Source: Dehalococcoidia bacterium
GTDB lineage: Bacteria > Chloroflexota > Dehalococcoidia > UBA2979
Direction of reading: 5' to 3'
DNA length: 64,000 nt
Assembly: GCA_023228825.1 (NCBI GenBank)
Contig: JALOAL010000002.1
Location: forward strand, 1-64,000
The notes beneath the pieces were generated by a model. The model was not told the DNA's origin. It made no database searches and saw only the letters and a list, made by a program, of their open reading frames with translations. The position numbers and the translations under genes are program-made. Numbering within the stretch: position 1 is the stretch's first letter; each line of letters starts with the position of its first letter. Below, in pieces: positions 8,956 through 16,927 of the stretch.

Positions 8956-10247
8956 CAGGGTGCTGAAGAAGCGCCGTTTGGCGGCGCGATGACGGGCGTG
9001 GGCGTCCGCGCACCGGTGCTCGTGGCCGATCTGACGCCTCCAGGCCGCCCCGCGGGCGGCCGGAGGGCGCACTGATCCTATGCGGTCATCGTCTCGAGCT
9101 TGGCCATCCGTACCAGGTTGTAGGCTGCGGCGGTGAGCTTGAAGCAGAGTTCGTTCCGCGCCCGCCCGACGTAGCGCAGCTTGCGCAGACCGCCCACGGT
9201 CTTCCCCCAGCCGAAGACCTCCTCCACCCGCTTGCGCCGCCGCTGGCTCACCGCGTAGCCGGGGTGCCGCGTCGTGCGTCCGTCGACCGCGCTGCGACGG
9301 TTCCGGTCGTTCTGCGCGACGTGCGGCGTCACTCCGCGCTCCCGCAGCCCCGCCACGAAGTCGCGCGTGTCGTAGCCACGGTCCGCCCCCAGGGTGGCCT
9401 GCTTCCTCCCGCGCCGGCGGTCGAGCATCGCCAGCGCCGCCGTCCGCTCCGCGTATCCGCCGGCCACCGTCAGTTCCGCGTCCACCACCAGGCCGTGGCG
9501 GTTCTCGGTCAGCACGTGCCCCAGGTAGCAAAGCTTGGCGGCCTGCCCGGATCCCTTTGTATACAGCCGCGCCTCGGGGTCGGTGGTGGAGGCATGCGTC
9601 TCCCGGCGGCGGCGCTGGCCGCGGAAGTCCACCTCCGCATTGCGTCCGCCTCCCGTCGGCGGGTCCTGCCCGTCGCGCGGGCGGTAGCTCTTGAGCGAGG
9701 CCCACGCCTCCAGCAGCGTCCCGTCCACGGTGAAGTGCTCCGACGAGAGCAGCTGGCGGCGCTGCGCTTCGGCCACGACTTCGGCGAAGAAGGCGTCCGC
9801 CACACGGTGCCGCAGGAGGCGCTCTCGGTTCTTGGAGAAGGTCGTCGGGTTGAAGCTGCGGTCGCCCACGTTGAGGTCGAGGAACCACTTGAAGAGCAGG
9901 TCGTACTGGAGGCGCTCGCAGAACTGGCGTTCGCTGCGCACCGAGAAGAGGGCGATCAGCAGGCTCGCCTTGAGCAGGTGTTCGGGCGGGATCGACGGAC
10001 GGCCGCGCGTGGCGTACATCTCGTCGAACAGCGGTGAGAGGCGTGCGAGCACCGCCTCCACGACCGGCTTGATGCGGCGGATCGGGTGGTCGGTGGGCAC
10101 GAGTTGGTCGGGCGTGAGCGCGATCAGCATCTCCGCCTGCCGGTCGTCGTCGCCGCGCATCGGGCACCTCCTCGGCCCCGCCGCCGCGATGGTACCCGGC
10201 CGAGATCGCCTCAGCGATCCCCTCCCGCCGACTTTTTCAGCACCCTG
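8956..10247 (-). mobile_element. IS5-type insertion sequence flanked by CTAG
   Basis: Terminal inverted repeats begin CAGGGTGCTGAA at 8956 and, reversed, at 10247 (identical over 12 bases, then one mismatch). CTAG flanks both ends (8952-8955 and 10248-10251), fitting a 4-bp target duplication. The element is about 1292 bp with a single transposase. Confidence 0.9.
9078..10160 (-). CDS. IS5-type transposase (DUF772 + DDE_Tnp_1)
   Basis: A 360-residue transposase. It has an N-terminal DUF772-like region (RPSIPPEHLLKASLLIALFS and RQFCERLQYDLLFKWF). The DDE core has first Asp in HFTVDGTLLEAWAS, second Asp in LGADRGYDT, and Glu in the C-terminal RKRVEEVFGWGKTVGGLRK (Y-R-E type signature). A GAGGAGGT site precedes the ATG at 10160. 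The frame is intact. The family label (IS5 or IS1182) is from memory of domain layout. Confidence 0.9.
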   Translation of the reverse strand: MRGDDDRQAEMLIALTPDQLVPTDHPIRRIKPVVEAVLARLSPLFDEMYATRGRPSIPPEHLLKASLLIALFSVRSERQFCERLQYDLLFKWFLDLNVGDRSFNPTTFSKNRERLLRHRVADAFFAEVVAEAQRRQLLSSEHFTVDGTLLEAWASLKSYRPRDGQDPPTGGGRNAEVDFRGQRRRRETHASTTDPEARLYTKGSGQAAKLCYLGHVLTENRHGLVVDAELTVAGGYAERTAALAMLDRRRGRKQATLGADRGYDTRDFVAGLRERGVTPHVAQNDRNRRSAVDGRTTRHPGYAVSQRRRKRVEEVFGWGKTVGGLRKLRYVGRARNELCFKLTAAAYNLVRMAKLETMTA

Positions 10248-10316
10248 CTAGAGGCGAGCGTACACAGCTGCGTCCAAACCAGTTGTAACGCGCGCGAACT
10301 GGATAGTCTACTCGAA

Positions 10317-10470
10317 ACTGGAAAGACGTGCCTGACACGACATCCTGCGTCATAGCCACGGAACGCGCACGATCGGGCGATTTTGAACCTACGGGGAGCG
10401 ATCTAGCGAGCCTTCGGTCCTCCTTGGCTTCCAAGCAGGATGTCGTGGGTTCGAACCCCATCTCCCGCTC
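10317..10470 (+). repeat. Direct repeat, copy B
   Basis: Partner of 3665-3821. The 46-base core 10373-10418 differs from copy A at five transitions only, and both contain ATCTAGCGAGCC. Here the downstream tRNA-like part is intact rather than decayed. The two copies bracket about 6.6 kb containing the MFS gene, two IS copies and the broken conjugation and ABC genes. Confidence 0.65.
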
Positions 10471-10472
10471 CA
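10428..10472 (+). other. 3' half of tRNA-Gly(TCC), probable attachment-site remnant
   Basis: Anticodon loop CTTCCAA (TCC at 10430-10432), 3' anticodon stem GCAGG, variable loop ATGTC, T-arm GTGGG-TTCGAAC-CCCAT, acceptor CTCCCGC, discriminator T and CCA are all in place. Upstream of the anticodon loop the sequence does not form a D-arm or the matching GCGGGAG acceptor strand, so this is not a whole tRNA. Tyrosine integrases commonly use such 3' halves as attB, so this is most simply an att remnant. No integrase gene is nearby. Confidence 0.7.
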
Positions 10473-10642
10473 ACCACCTTCTCCAGCAACCGCAAGGGAT
10501 TCGCTGGCGACTCGGCGTCGCTGAGTTTCTGTCTGGCGGGTTAACTGTCGCGGTTCGTCCCGCTCCACATCTTCCTCCACCTCCGCCCCATCCCACCTCG
10601 ATCCGGCGGGACTATGCTCCTCCCGAATGACGGGGGTGTGGG

Positions 10643-11731
10643 ATGTGGCCGGGGACGCGACTGACTGAACTGCTGGGGTCGAGGCTGCCGATCGTTCAGG
10701 CGCCGATGGCGGGGGCGCAGGGGGCCGACCTCACGATTGCGGTGTGCGAGGCGGGCGGGCTGGGCTCGCTGCCGTGCGCGATGCTGCGTCACGAGCAAGT
10801 GCGGTCCGAGGTCGCCCGCATCCGGGAGCAGACCGAGGCGCCGTTCAGCCTCAACTTCTTCTGTCATGCGGGGGCGGAGCCGGATCCGGACTCGGAGGAG
10901 CGGTGGCGACGGCGGCTGGCGCCGTACTTCGTCGAACTGGGCGTCGAGGCGTCTTCGACAGACGCGGCGCCCTCGCGGAGCGGGTTCGACGAGGCGGCGT
11001 GCGCGCTGGTGGAGGACCTGCGGCCGCCGGTGGTGAGTTTCCATTTCGGGCTGCCGGAGGCGGGGTTGCTCGCGCGGGTGCGCGCCACGGGCGCGCGCGT
11101 GCTGAGTTCGGCGACCAGCGTGGAGGAGGGCCTCTGGCTGGAGGAGCGCGGCGTGGACGCGGTCATCGCTCAGGGGGCGGAGGCCGGGGGCCACCAGGCG
11201 ACCTTCCTGCGCGCGGACGTGACGGACGTCTCCGAGCAGGTGGGCACGTTCGCGCTGGTGCCGCTGATCGCGAGCGCGGTGCGCGTGCCGGTGGTCGCCG
11301 CGGGCGGCATTGGCGAGGGACGCGCGATCGCGGCTGCCTTCGCGCTCGGCGCATCCGGGGTGCAGGTGGGATCGGCGTACCTGTTCACGGAGGAGGCGAC
11401 GATTGCGCCGGCGCACCGCGCAGCGCTGGAGGCGGCGGCGGCGGCCGGCTCTGCTCGCACAGCGCTGACGAACGTCTTCAGCGGGCGTCCCGCGCGCAGC
11501 ATGGTGAACCGCATCGTGGAGGAGGTAGGGCCGATCAGCGCGGACGCGCCTGCGTTCCCCTCCGCGGGTCGAGCGCTGGCGCCGCTGCGATCCGCGCCAG
11601 AGGGCGCCGCGCAGTTCGCGTCGCTGTGGGCCGGGCAGGCGGCGCCGCTGGGCCGGTCGCTCCCGGCCTCGGACCTCACGCGCTTGCTCTGGGACGAGGC
11701 GGTGGCGGTGGCCGGCCAGTTCGCGGGCTGA
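10643..11731 (+). CDS. nitronate monooxygenase family FMN protein
   Basis: A 362-residue TIM-barrel flavoprotein of the 2-nitropropane dioxygenase/NMO family, which oxidises alkyl nitronates with FMN. Visible features are LPIVQAPMAGAQGADLT at the N-terminus, FHFGLP, the QGAEAGGH motif that carries the family's catalytic His, and the FMN phosphate loops PVVAAGGIGEGRAIAAA and GVQVGSAYLFTEEA. Length is normal. It is the first core-like gene after the accessory zone and ends at a strong terminator shared with the convergent hppA. The related enoyl-reductase II (FabK) is longer-range similar but less likely. Confidence 0.88.
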   Translation: MWPGTRLTELLGSRLPIVQAPMAGAQGADLTIAVCEAGGLGSLPCAMLRHEQVRSEVARIREQTEAPFSLNFFCHAGAEPDPDSEERWRRRLAPYFVELGVEASSTDAAPSRSGFDEAACALVEDLRPPVVSFHFGLPEAGLLARVRATGARVLSSATSVEEGLWLEERGVDAVIAQGAEAGGHQATFLRADVTDVSEQVGTFALVPLIASAVRVPVVAAGGIGEGRAIAAAFALGASGVQVGSAYLFTEEATIAPAHRAALEAAAAAGSARTALTNVFSGRPARSMVNRIVEEVGPISADAPAFPSAGRALAPLRSAPEGAAQFASLWAGQAAPLGRSLPASDLTRLLWDEAVAVAGQFAG

Positions 11732-11776
11732 GCCGAGGAGGCTGCCCTAGGAAGTCCCGAAGCCTCGAAGACGCGA

Positions 11777-11807
11777 GAGGGCCGGCAGCGGGAGTCTGCC
11801 GGCCCTC
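11777..11807. terminator. Bidirectional terminator hairpin
   Basis: A perfect 12-bp stem (GAGGGCCGGCAG, 11777-11788, with its complement 11796-11807) and a 7-base loop lie between the convergent nitronate monooxygenase and hppA genes. Confidence 0.8.
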
Positions 11808-11828
11808 GGGAGAAGTCAGCGCGTCAGG

Positions 11829-14078
11829 TCAGGCGCTGACGAACAGCGGCGCCAGCACCAGCGTCACCGTGGCCAGCAACTTCACCAGCACGTGCAGGGA
11901 CGGGCCGGCGGTGTCCTTGAACGGGTCACCCACGGTGTCGCCCACCACGGCTGCGGCGTGCGTGGGCGATCCCTTCAGGACCACCTCGCCATCCTCGTCC
12001 CGCATCTCGCCGGACTCGATGAACTTCTTGGCGTTGTCCCACGCTCCGCCGGAGTTGTTGAGGAACGTGGCCATCAGGATGCCGCCGATGGTGCCCACGA
12101 TGAGCGTGCCGGCCACCGCGAGCCAGCCTGCGGAGTCGGAGTAGGTCACCCTGGCCACGGTGACCTCGGCGTCCCGGAAGAAGCGGAAGCCCAGGCCCAC
12201 GGCGACCGGCAGGCCCACGGCCAGCAGGCCGGGCGCCACCATCTCGCGCAGGGCGGCCCGGGCGGTGATGTCCACGGCGCGGCCGTAGTCCGGGCGCACC
12301 TCGCCGGTCATGATGCCGGGGCTCTCCCGGAACTGCCGCCGCACCTCGTCAATGATCTTCTCCGCTGCGCTCCCCACCGCGCGGATGGTGAGCGAGGAGA
12401 AGAGGAACACCAGCATCATCCCCATCAGGCCGCCGACGAAGACGTCCACGTTGGAGATGTCGATAGGCAGTTCCTCCACCAATGGGATGTCGAGGCGCTC
12501 CTTCACCTTGTCCAGGTAGGCGCTGAAGAGCAGGAATGCGGCCAGGCCGGCAGAGCCCACGGCGTAGCCCTTGGTCAGGGCCTTGGTGGTGTTGCCGGCT
12601 GTGTCCAGCGCGTCCGTGATCGCTCGAGCGCCTTCCGGAGCACCGGACATCTCCGTGATGCCGCCGGCGTTGTCCGTGATGGGGCCAAAGGTGTCCATGG
12701 CCAGGATGTACGCGGCGGACATCAGCATGCCCATGGTGGCCACGGCGGTGCCGAAGATGCCGGCCGTGAACGCGGGAATGTCCGCGATCTCCGCCTGGGA
12801 GCCCAGCACGAACGAGCCCACCAGCGCGGCGCCGATCGTGATTGCCGTGGCGGCCGTGGTCTCCAGCCCCACAGCCGTGCCGATGATCACGTTGGTGGCC
12901 GGGCCGGTGCGAGACGCTCGGGCGATCTCCTGCACCGGCCGCCAGGAGCCGGACGTGTAGTACTGCGTGATGTAGACGAAGGCGATGCCCGTGGCAATGC
13001 CCACCAGTCCGCAGAAGAAGAACCAGTGCCAGACGTCGCCCAGCATCAACTTGGTGGAGATGAACAGGCCGCCTACAGAGAGGACGGAGACCACGTAGAA
13101 GCCCATGTCCAGCGGGCGCATGGGGTGATCGAAGTCCTCCTCGCGCGCGAACATGGGCATCAGGATGACGCCGACCATCGCCGCGAGGATGCCGAACGCG
13201 CGCAGCACCAGCGGGAACATGATCCACTCGATGCGCCCGGTGACGGCATAGATGGCCACGCCAAGGATCATCGCGCCGATGTTTTCTGCGGACATGGACT
13301 CGAAGAGGTCGGCGCCACGGCCGGCGCAGTCACCCACGTTGTCGCCCACCAGGTCCGCCACCACGGCGGCGTTCCGCGGGTCGTCCTCCGGGATGCCGGC
13401 CTCCACCTTGCCCACCAGGTCCGCGCCCACGTCCGCAGCCTTCGTGTAGATGCCGCCGCCGATCTGCGCGAAGAGCGCCACGAACGAGGCGCCGAAGCCG
13501 AAGCCGATGACCAGGAACGGTGCAATGGCGGGCGGGTTGCCCAGCAGGTTGCTGTAGACCAGGAAGATGCCGGACACCCCCAGCAGGCTCAGCGCCACCA
13601 CCAGGAAACCGGAGACCGCGCCGCCTCGCATGGCCAGCGTGATCGCCTCCTTCAAGGAACGCTGCGCCGCCGAGGCCACCCGCAGGTTGGAGCGCACCGA
13701 GATGTACATCCCGATGTAGCCCGAGAGGCCAGACGCCGCCGCGCCTGCCAGGAAGGCCACCGCCGTCAGGATGCCCTCCTCCGTGGGGGACACCACGCGG
13801 TCGCCGTAGTCCAGCGCGCCCTCCGCAAAGATGATGGAGCGCACGCCCTCCGACATGGAGCCGACGAGCAAGCCGACTCCCGCGGCGACCACCAGGGAGA
13901 GCACGGCGATGGTGCCGTACTGCCGCCTGAGGAACGCCATGGAGCCTTCCACGATCATGTCGGCGATCGCCTGCATTTCCGGCGTGCCCGCGTCCTGACT
14001 CAAGACGTTGCGAGCAAGCCAGAAGGCAAACAGGACCGCGACGACGCCCGATGCGGGCACCAGCCAGACGAGATCCAT
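11829..14078 (-). CDS. hppA: membrane-bound proton-pumping pyrophosphatase
   Basis: A 749-residue protein with about sixteen hydrophobic segments that couples PPi hydrolysis to H+ export. The substrate-binding signature AADVGADLVGKVEAGIPEDD and the acidic motif GDNVGDCAGRGADLFES are intact, as is the C-terminal GDTVGDPFKDTAGPS. Residues 499 and 502 in GNTTKALTKG are Lys and Thr, the pair that marks K+-independent proton pumps; K+-dependent enzymes have Ala/Gly there. It is transcribed alone, divergent from dedA. It probably recycles energy from biosynthetic PPi. Confidence 0.96.
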   Translation of the reverse strand: MDLVWLVPASGVVAVLFAFWLARNVLSQDAGTPEMQAIADMIVEGSMAFLRRQYGTIAVLSLVVAAGVGLLVGSMSEGVRSIIFAEGALDYGDRVVSPTEEGILTAVAFLAGAAASGLSGYIGMYISVRSNLRVASAAQRSLKEAITLAMRGGAVSGFLVVALSLLGVSGIFLVYSNLLGNPPAIAPFLVIGFGFGASFVALFAQIGGGIYTKAADVGADLVGKVEAGIPEDDPRNAAVVADLVGDNVGDCAGRGADLFESMSAENIGAMILGVAIYAVTGRIEWIMFPLVLRAFGILAAMVGVILMPMFAREEDFDHPMRPLDMGFYVVSVLSVGGLFISTKLMLGDVWHWFFFCGLVGIATGIAFVYITQYYTSGSWRPVQEIARASRTGPATNVIIGTAVGLETTAATAITIGAALVGSFVLGSQAEIADIPAFTAGIFGTAVATMGMLMSAAYILAMDTFGPITDNAGGITEMSGAPEGARAITDALDTAGNTTKALTKGYAVGSAGLAAFLLFSAYLDKVKERLDIPLVEELPIDISNVDVFVGGLMGMMLVFLFSSLTIRAVGSAAEKIIDEVRRQFRESPGIMTGEVRPDYGRAVDITARAALREMVAPGLLAVGLPVAVGLGFRFFRDAEVTVARVTYSDSAGWLAVAGTLIVGTIGGILMATFLNNSGGAWDNAKKFIESGEMRDEDGEVVLKGSPTHAAAVVGDTVGDPFKDTAGPSLHVLVKLLATVTLVLAPLFVSA

Positions 14079-14444
14079 CTACCCCTCCAGTCCAGCCGCC
14101 GGCGGGCGGGATGCCGCGCCTGGCGCAGGCACAGAGGGGTATTGGGCACGCAGACGCGGGCGGTCCGCGTCTCGTCCGTCGCCTGCGCGGTCAGAACCTG
14201 GCAGCCGTGGCTGCAAGGTTGCCGATCCCGGCCCCTCTGCGCTTCGACGCCGCGGATAGTACGAGCGTTGTCCTTAGTGCGCGAGTGGCAGCACAACCGA
14301 GATACCCGTCCGAGGGCCTGCTCACGTTTTGCTACCGTTCCTCCTCGCGCCTCCTCTCCCCGCCCTCCATGATGGAAGGCCCTCCATGATGGAAGGCACG
14401 ACGGCGCCCAACACGGTGGCCACGGATGGATAGAGGCCTCGCGC
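14079..14444. promoter_or_regulatory. Divergent intergenic region hppA/dedA
   Basis: 366 bases that must hold promoters for both divergent genes. I find no confident -35/-10 pair. A 17-bp unit, GCCCTCCATGATGGAAG, is present twice in tandem at 14362-14378 and 14379-14395, just upstream of dedA. Nothing else is recognisable. Confidence 0.5.
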
Positions 14445-15113
14445 ATGTTCCTGGACGACCTCACGATCTGGATGGCCGACGTGGTGGATGCGCTCGGCTA
14501 TGTGGGCGTGGCCCTGCTGGTCATGGTGGAGAACCTGTTCCCGCCGATCCCCTCGGAGTTCGTGCTGGGGCTGGCGGGGTTCGCGGCCAGCCAGGGAGAC
14601 GCGACGGTGCCGGGCATGATCGTCGCGGCCACGGTGGGGTCCGTGGTGGGCGCGTGGACGCTGTACGGCTGCGCGGCCTGGTTTGGCCCCGTACGGCTGC
14701 GTCGGATGGTGGTCCGCTACGGCCGCTGGACGCGGGTGACAGAGGGCGACCTGGACCGCGCGGAGGGGTGGTTCGACCGCTGGTCCACCCTGGCCGTGCT
14801 GGTCTGCAGATGTGTCCCCGTGGTGCGCTCGCTGATCTCCATCCCGGCCGGACTCAGGCGCATGCCCATTGTCCCCTTCACCATCTACACCACGGTGGGG
14901 AGCCTGACCTGGAACTCGATCTTCGTGGTGGCCGGGTACCTGCTGGGGGAGCAGTGGGAGTTGGTGGTCCAGTATGCGGACTACCTGGAGTACCTGGTGC
15001 TTGCGGTGATATTCGTCGGCATGCTCGTGCTCGCGCGACACTGGCTCGCCCGCGGCCGCCAGCCGTCCGCCGTCTCCTCCGCCGCACGCCAGGAGGAAGG
15101 CGACCGCCGGTAG
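14445..15113 (+). CDS. DedA-family membrane protein
   Basis: A 222-residue polytopic protein of the DedA/SNARE-associated (VTT) family. These are thought to flip or scramble phospholipids such as undecaprenyl phosphate and to support membrane homeostasis. Family motifs are present: VENLFPPIPSEFVLGLAGF near the N-terminus, and VCRCVPVVRSLISIPAGLRRM around residues 120-145. The N-terminal reentrant region, several membrane helices and a polar Arg/Glu-rich tail are as usual. The gene's TAG stop lies inside the first unit of a 13-bp tandem repeat. Confidence 0.92.
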   Translation: MFLDDLTIWMADVVDALGYVGVALLVMVENLFPPIPSEFVLGLAGFAASQGDATVPGMIVAATVGSVVGAWTLYGCAAWFGPVRLRRMVVRYGRWTRVTEGDLDRAEGWFDRWSTLAVLVCRCVPVVRSLISIPAGLRRMPIVPFTIYTTVGSLTWNSIFVVAGYLLGEQWELVVQYADYLEYLVLAVIFVGMLVLARHWLARGRQPSAVSSAARQEEGDRR

Positions 15114-15161
15114 CCCGTACCGGTAGCCCGTACCGGTAGCCCGTACCGGTAGCCCGTACCG
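15110..15161 (+). repeat. 13-bp tandem repeat, four units, overlapping dedA stop
   Basis: The unit GTAGCCCGTACCG is repeated four times exactly (15110-15122, 15123-15135, 15136-15148, 15149-15161), followed by a partial copy. The first unit supplies the dedA stop codon. Each unit can form a small hairpin (CGGTA...TACCG across unit borders). Confidence 0.92.
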
Positions 15162-15275
15162 GTAGCCCCAGCCTGCCCGGGAGTCCGAGGGTGGTAGCGA
15201 AGCACTGCGCTCGCCTCGATTTGCCGGGCTTGTTCAGGTTGCGAGCCGTCGCATGGTGTCACTGTTACGGGTACA

Positions 15276-15287
15276 GAACAAGTGTTC
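15276..15287. promoter_or_regulatory. SOS (LexA) box upstream of imuB
   Basis: GAACAAGTGTTC is a perfect match to the GAAC-N4-GTTC LexA/DinR operator of Gram-positive and Chloroflexota-type bacteria. It is extended to a 14-base palindrome-like AGAACAAGTGTTCT. It lies 36 bases before the imuB start, with a possible -10 element TACACT at 15291-15296. Its position at the head of a mutagenesis operon makes SOS control likely. Confidence 0.82.
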
Positions 15288-15323
15288 TGCTACACTCCCT
15301 CGCACCTCTTGGCGGGGGAAACG

Positions 15324-16595
15324 ATGTCCACAGTGCGAGTACCGCTGCGATCCCAGGTGCAGATACAGCCGTCCGGCAGCCGTCCGAGCCCGGACGGCTC
15401 CGTCGCGTGCCTCGCGATCCCGCCGCTGCGATGTGAACTGGCGGACCGCCCTGCGCTGGCTGGCACGCCGGTGGCGCTGGTGGACGAGGCGCGCCTGCGT
15501 GTGGTGGAGGTGAGCCCGGAGGCGCGCCTGCACGGCATCCACGCCGGCATGAAGGTCAGGGACGCGACCCAATGCTGTCCCACGCTGAACGTGCTGGAGC
15601 CGCGCCCGGCGCTGCTGGCACGGGCTGCGGAGGCCCTGGTGCAGGCGATGAGCACGGTCAGTCCGCTGGTGGAGGAGGCGTCCCAGGGCGTGGTCTTTGC
15701 CGACCTGCGCGGCATGGAGGCGATCTACCCGCGCACCGAGGATGTGCGACGCGAGGTGATGGCGGCGCTGGCCGGGCTGCCCGCTGGCCTGCGGCCGGGG
15801 ATGGGGGTGGCCGGGTATCGCTTCACGGCCCTGGTGGCCGCGCTGCGCGCCGAGGCGGGCCAGGCCGTACACGTGCCGCAAGAGGAGGCCGCCGCCTTCC
15901 TGGCCGGTGAGCCGGTGTCACGGCTTCCGCTCGACCTGTTGGACATCGAGGTCGTCCAGCGGCTGCGGCTGCTGGGCATCGAGCGTTGCGGGCAACTGGC
16001 GGCGCTGCCTCGTCACGCGGTGGAGGCGCAGTTCGGGGCGGCGGGCGGGGTGGCGTGGCTGGCGGCGGGCGGGCAGGACCCGCGCCCGCTGCGGCCTCGG
16101 CCGTGGGAGCGCGAGCGGGTGGTGGAGCACGTGCAGGCGGAGCCGCCGCTCGTCAGCAAGGAAGCCATCCTGCACGCGCTGGAGCAAATGCTGGGTCGCA
16201 CGCTGCGGCATCCGCGCGCGCGGCAACGCTTTGTCCGCCTGGTGCGGCTGCACGCGGAGACGGAGCGCGGCGCGCTCTGGGAGCGCGAGCAGGTCTTGCG
16301 TGAGCCGCTGGGCGACCGAAGCCGCCTGTGGACGGTGCTGCGCTCCCTGGTGGAGTACGCGGAGTTCCCGGGCCCGCTCTCCCTGGTCACGCTGGAACTG
16401 GGCGGACTGACCGAGGAAAGCGGGCGCCAGCACAGCCTGTTCGTGGAACAGATGCGCCGGCGCGAACAACTGGACGAGATGGTGCGCCACCTGAAGGTGC
16501 GCTTTGGCCAGTCGCCCATTGCGCGGGTGGTGGAGGTAGAGCCGTGGCACCGCCTGCCGGAACGCCGCCGCGCGCTGTTGGAGTACGACCCATGA
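15324..16595 (+). CDS. imuB: ImuB-like inactive Y-family polymerase
   Basis: A 423-residue Y-family DNA polymerase homologue (UmuC/DinB fold). The acidic residues that bind metal in active enzymes are absent: the first motif reads VACLAIPPLRCELA instead of the Asp-containing form, and the second reads LVEEASQGVVFADL rather than the S-D-E form. That is the hallmark of ImuB, a non-catalytic adaptor that links DnaE2 to the clamp in translesion synthesis. The ATG at 15324 follows a GGGGGAAA ribosome site; an upstream in-frame ATG would fall inside the SOS box. Its stop overlaps the next gene by ATGA, and it is the first gene of the imuB-DUF6504-dnaE2 operon. Confidence 0.88.
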   Translation: MSTVRVPLRSQVQIQPSGSRPSPDGSVACLAIPPLRCELADRPALAGTPVALVDEARLRVVEVSPEARLHGIHAGMKVRDATQCCPTLNVLEPRPALLARAAEALVQAMSTVSPLVEEASQGVVFADLRGMEAIYPRTEDVRREVMAALAGLPAGLRPGMGVAGYRFTALVAALRAEAGQAVHVPQEEAAAFLAGEPVSRLPLDLLDIEVVQRLRLLGIERCGQLAALPRHAVEAQFGAAGGVAWLAAGGQDPRPLRPRPWERERVVEHVQAEPPLVSKEAILHALEQMLGRTLRHPRARQRFVRLVRLHAETERGALWEREQVLREPLGDRSRLWTVLRSLVEYAEFPGPLSLVTLELGGLTEESGRQHSLFVEQMRRREQLDEMVRHLKVRFGQSPIARVVEVEPWHRLPERRRALLEYDP

Positions 16596-16927
16596 GCCAG
16601 CCTCGAGGCCTCCGTCCGTCCGCTTCTCCCGCGTCTCGGGCGTCGTTGCGGCCCATGGGGCTGCCTCGTGGCCTCTCGGTGCGGGCAGACGTAGAGGGGA
16701 TGCCGGTGGCGGTGACGCGCGTGGACCCGCGCGGCCGGCGGAGCGACCGCGAGGCGCGCGTGGAGCAGGTGGACGAGGTGTGGCGCGTGGCGGAGGCGTG
16801 GTGGCGAGAGTTCTCGCAGGCGCGCACCTACTTCCGCGTGATCCTGGAGGGCGGCCGTCCGCTGACCTGCTTCCGGGACGACCAGACCGGCCTGTGGTTC
16901 GAGCAGCCCTACGGAGACCCAGCGTGA
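16592..16927 (+). CDS. small DUF6504-type protein of the mutasome operon
   Basis: A 111-residue soluble protein with a basic, disordered first 35 residues and a compact C-terminal domain: VEGMPVAVTRVDPRG, DEVWRVAEAWWREF, then TYFRVILEGGRPLTCFRDDQ and GLWFEQPYG. The tryptophan-rich EVWR..EAWWRE and YFRV...G..L..FRD motifs match the small domain often encoded between imuB and dnaE2 (I recall it as DUF6504). No function is established. It overlaps imuB by ATGA and dnaE2 by GTGA, so it is translationally coupled to both. It presumably joins or regulates the ImuB-DnaE2 mutasome. Confidence 0.75.
   Translation: MSQPRGLRPSASPASRASLRPMGLPRGLSVRADVEGMPVAVTRVDPRGRRSDREARVEQVDEVWRVAEAWWREFSQARTYFRVILEGGRPLTCFRDDQTGLWFEQPYGDPA

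Larger units (their letters stand above)
10252..10642. other. Gene-free island edge carrying repeat copy B and a tRNA half
   Basis: No protein gene. The frames across this stretch on either strand, including one with the phrase MGFEPTTSCLE, are translations of tRNA-derived sequence. It holds repeat copy B (10317-10470), whose end is the perfect 3' half of tRNA-Gly. Confidence 0.7.

Noticed and set aside
10380..10472. Complete tRNA-Gly gene
   Set aside because: The 5' acceptor strand and D-arm are missing; only the 3' half from the anticodon loop is intact.
10237..10630. Protein frames on both strands, including one containing MGFEPTTSCLE
   Set aside because: They translate the tRNA-Gly 3' half and its flank. 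This phrase is a known artefact of tRNA sequence read as protein.
10744..12144. 466-codon Gly/Arg-rich frame over nitronate monooxygenase
   Set aside because: An out-of-frame reading of a GC-rich gene; composition is biased and it has no domain pattern.
11892..14372. 826-codon frame opposite hppA
   Set aside because: Antisense shadow rich in His/Gly/Arg; hppA is unmistakable on the other strand.
15110..15161. CRISPR array
   Set aside because: The 13-bp units are directly adjacent with no spacers, and no cas genes are in the window.
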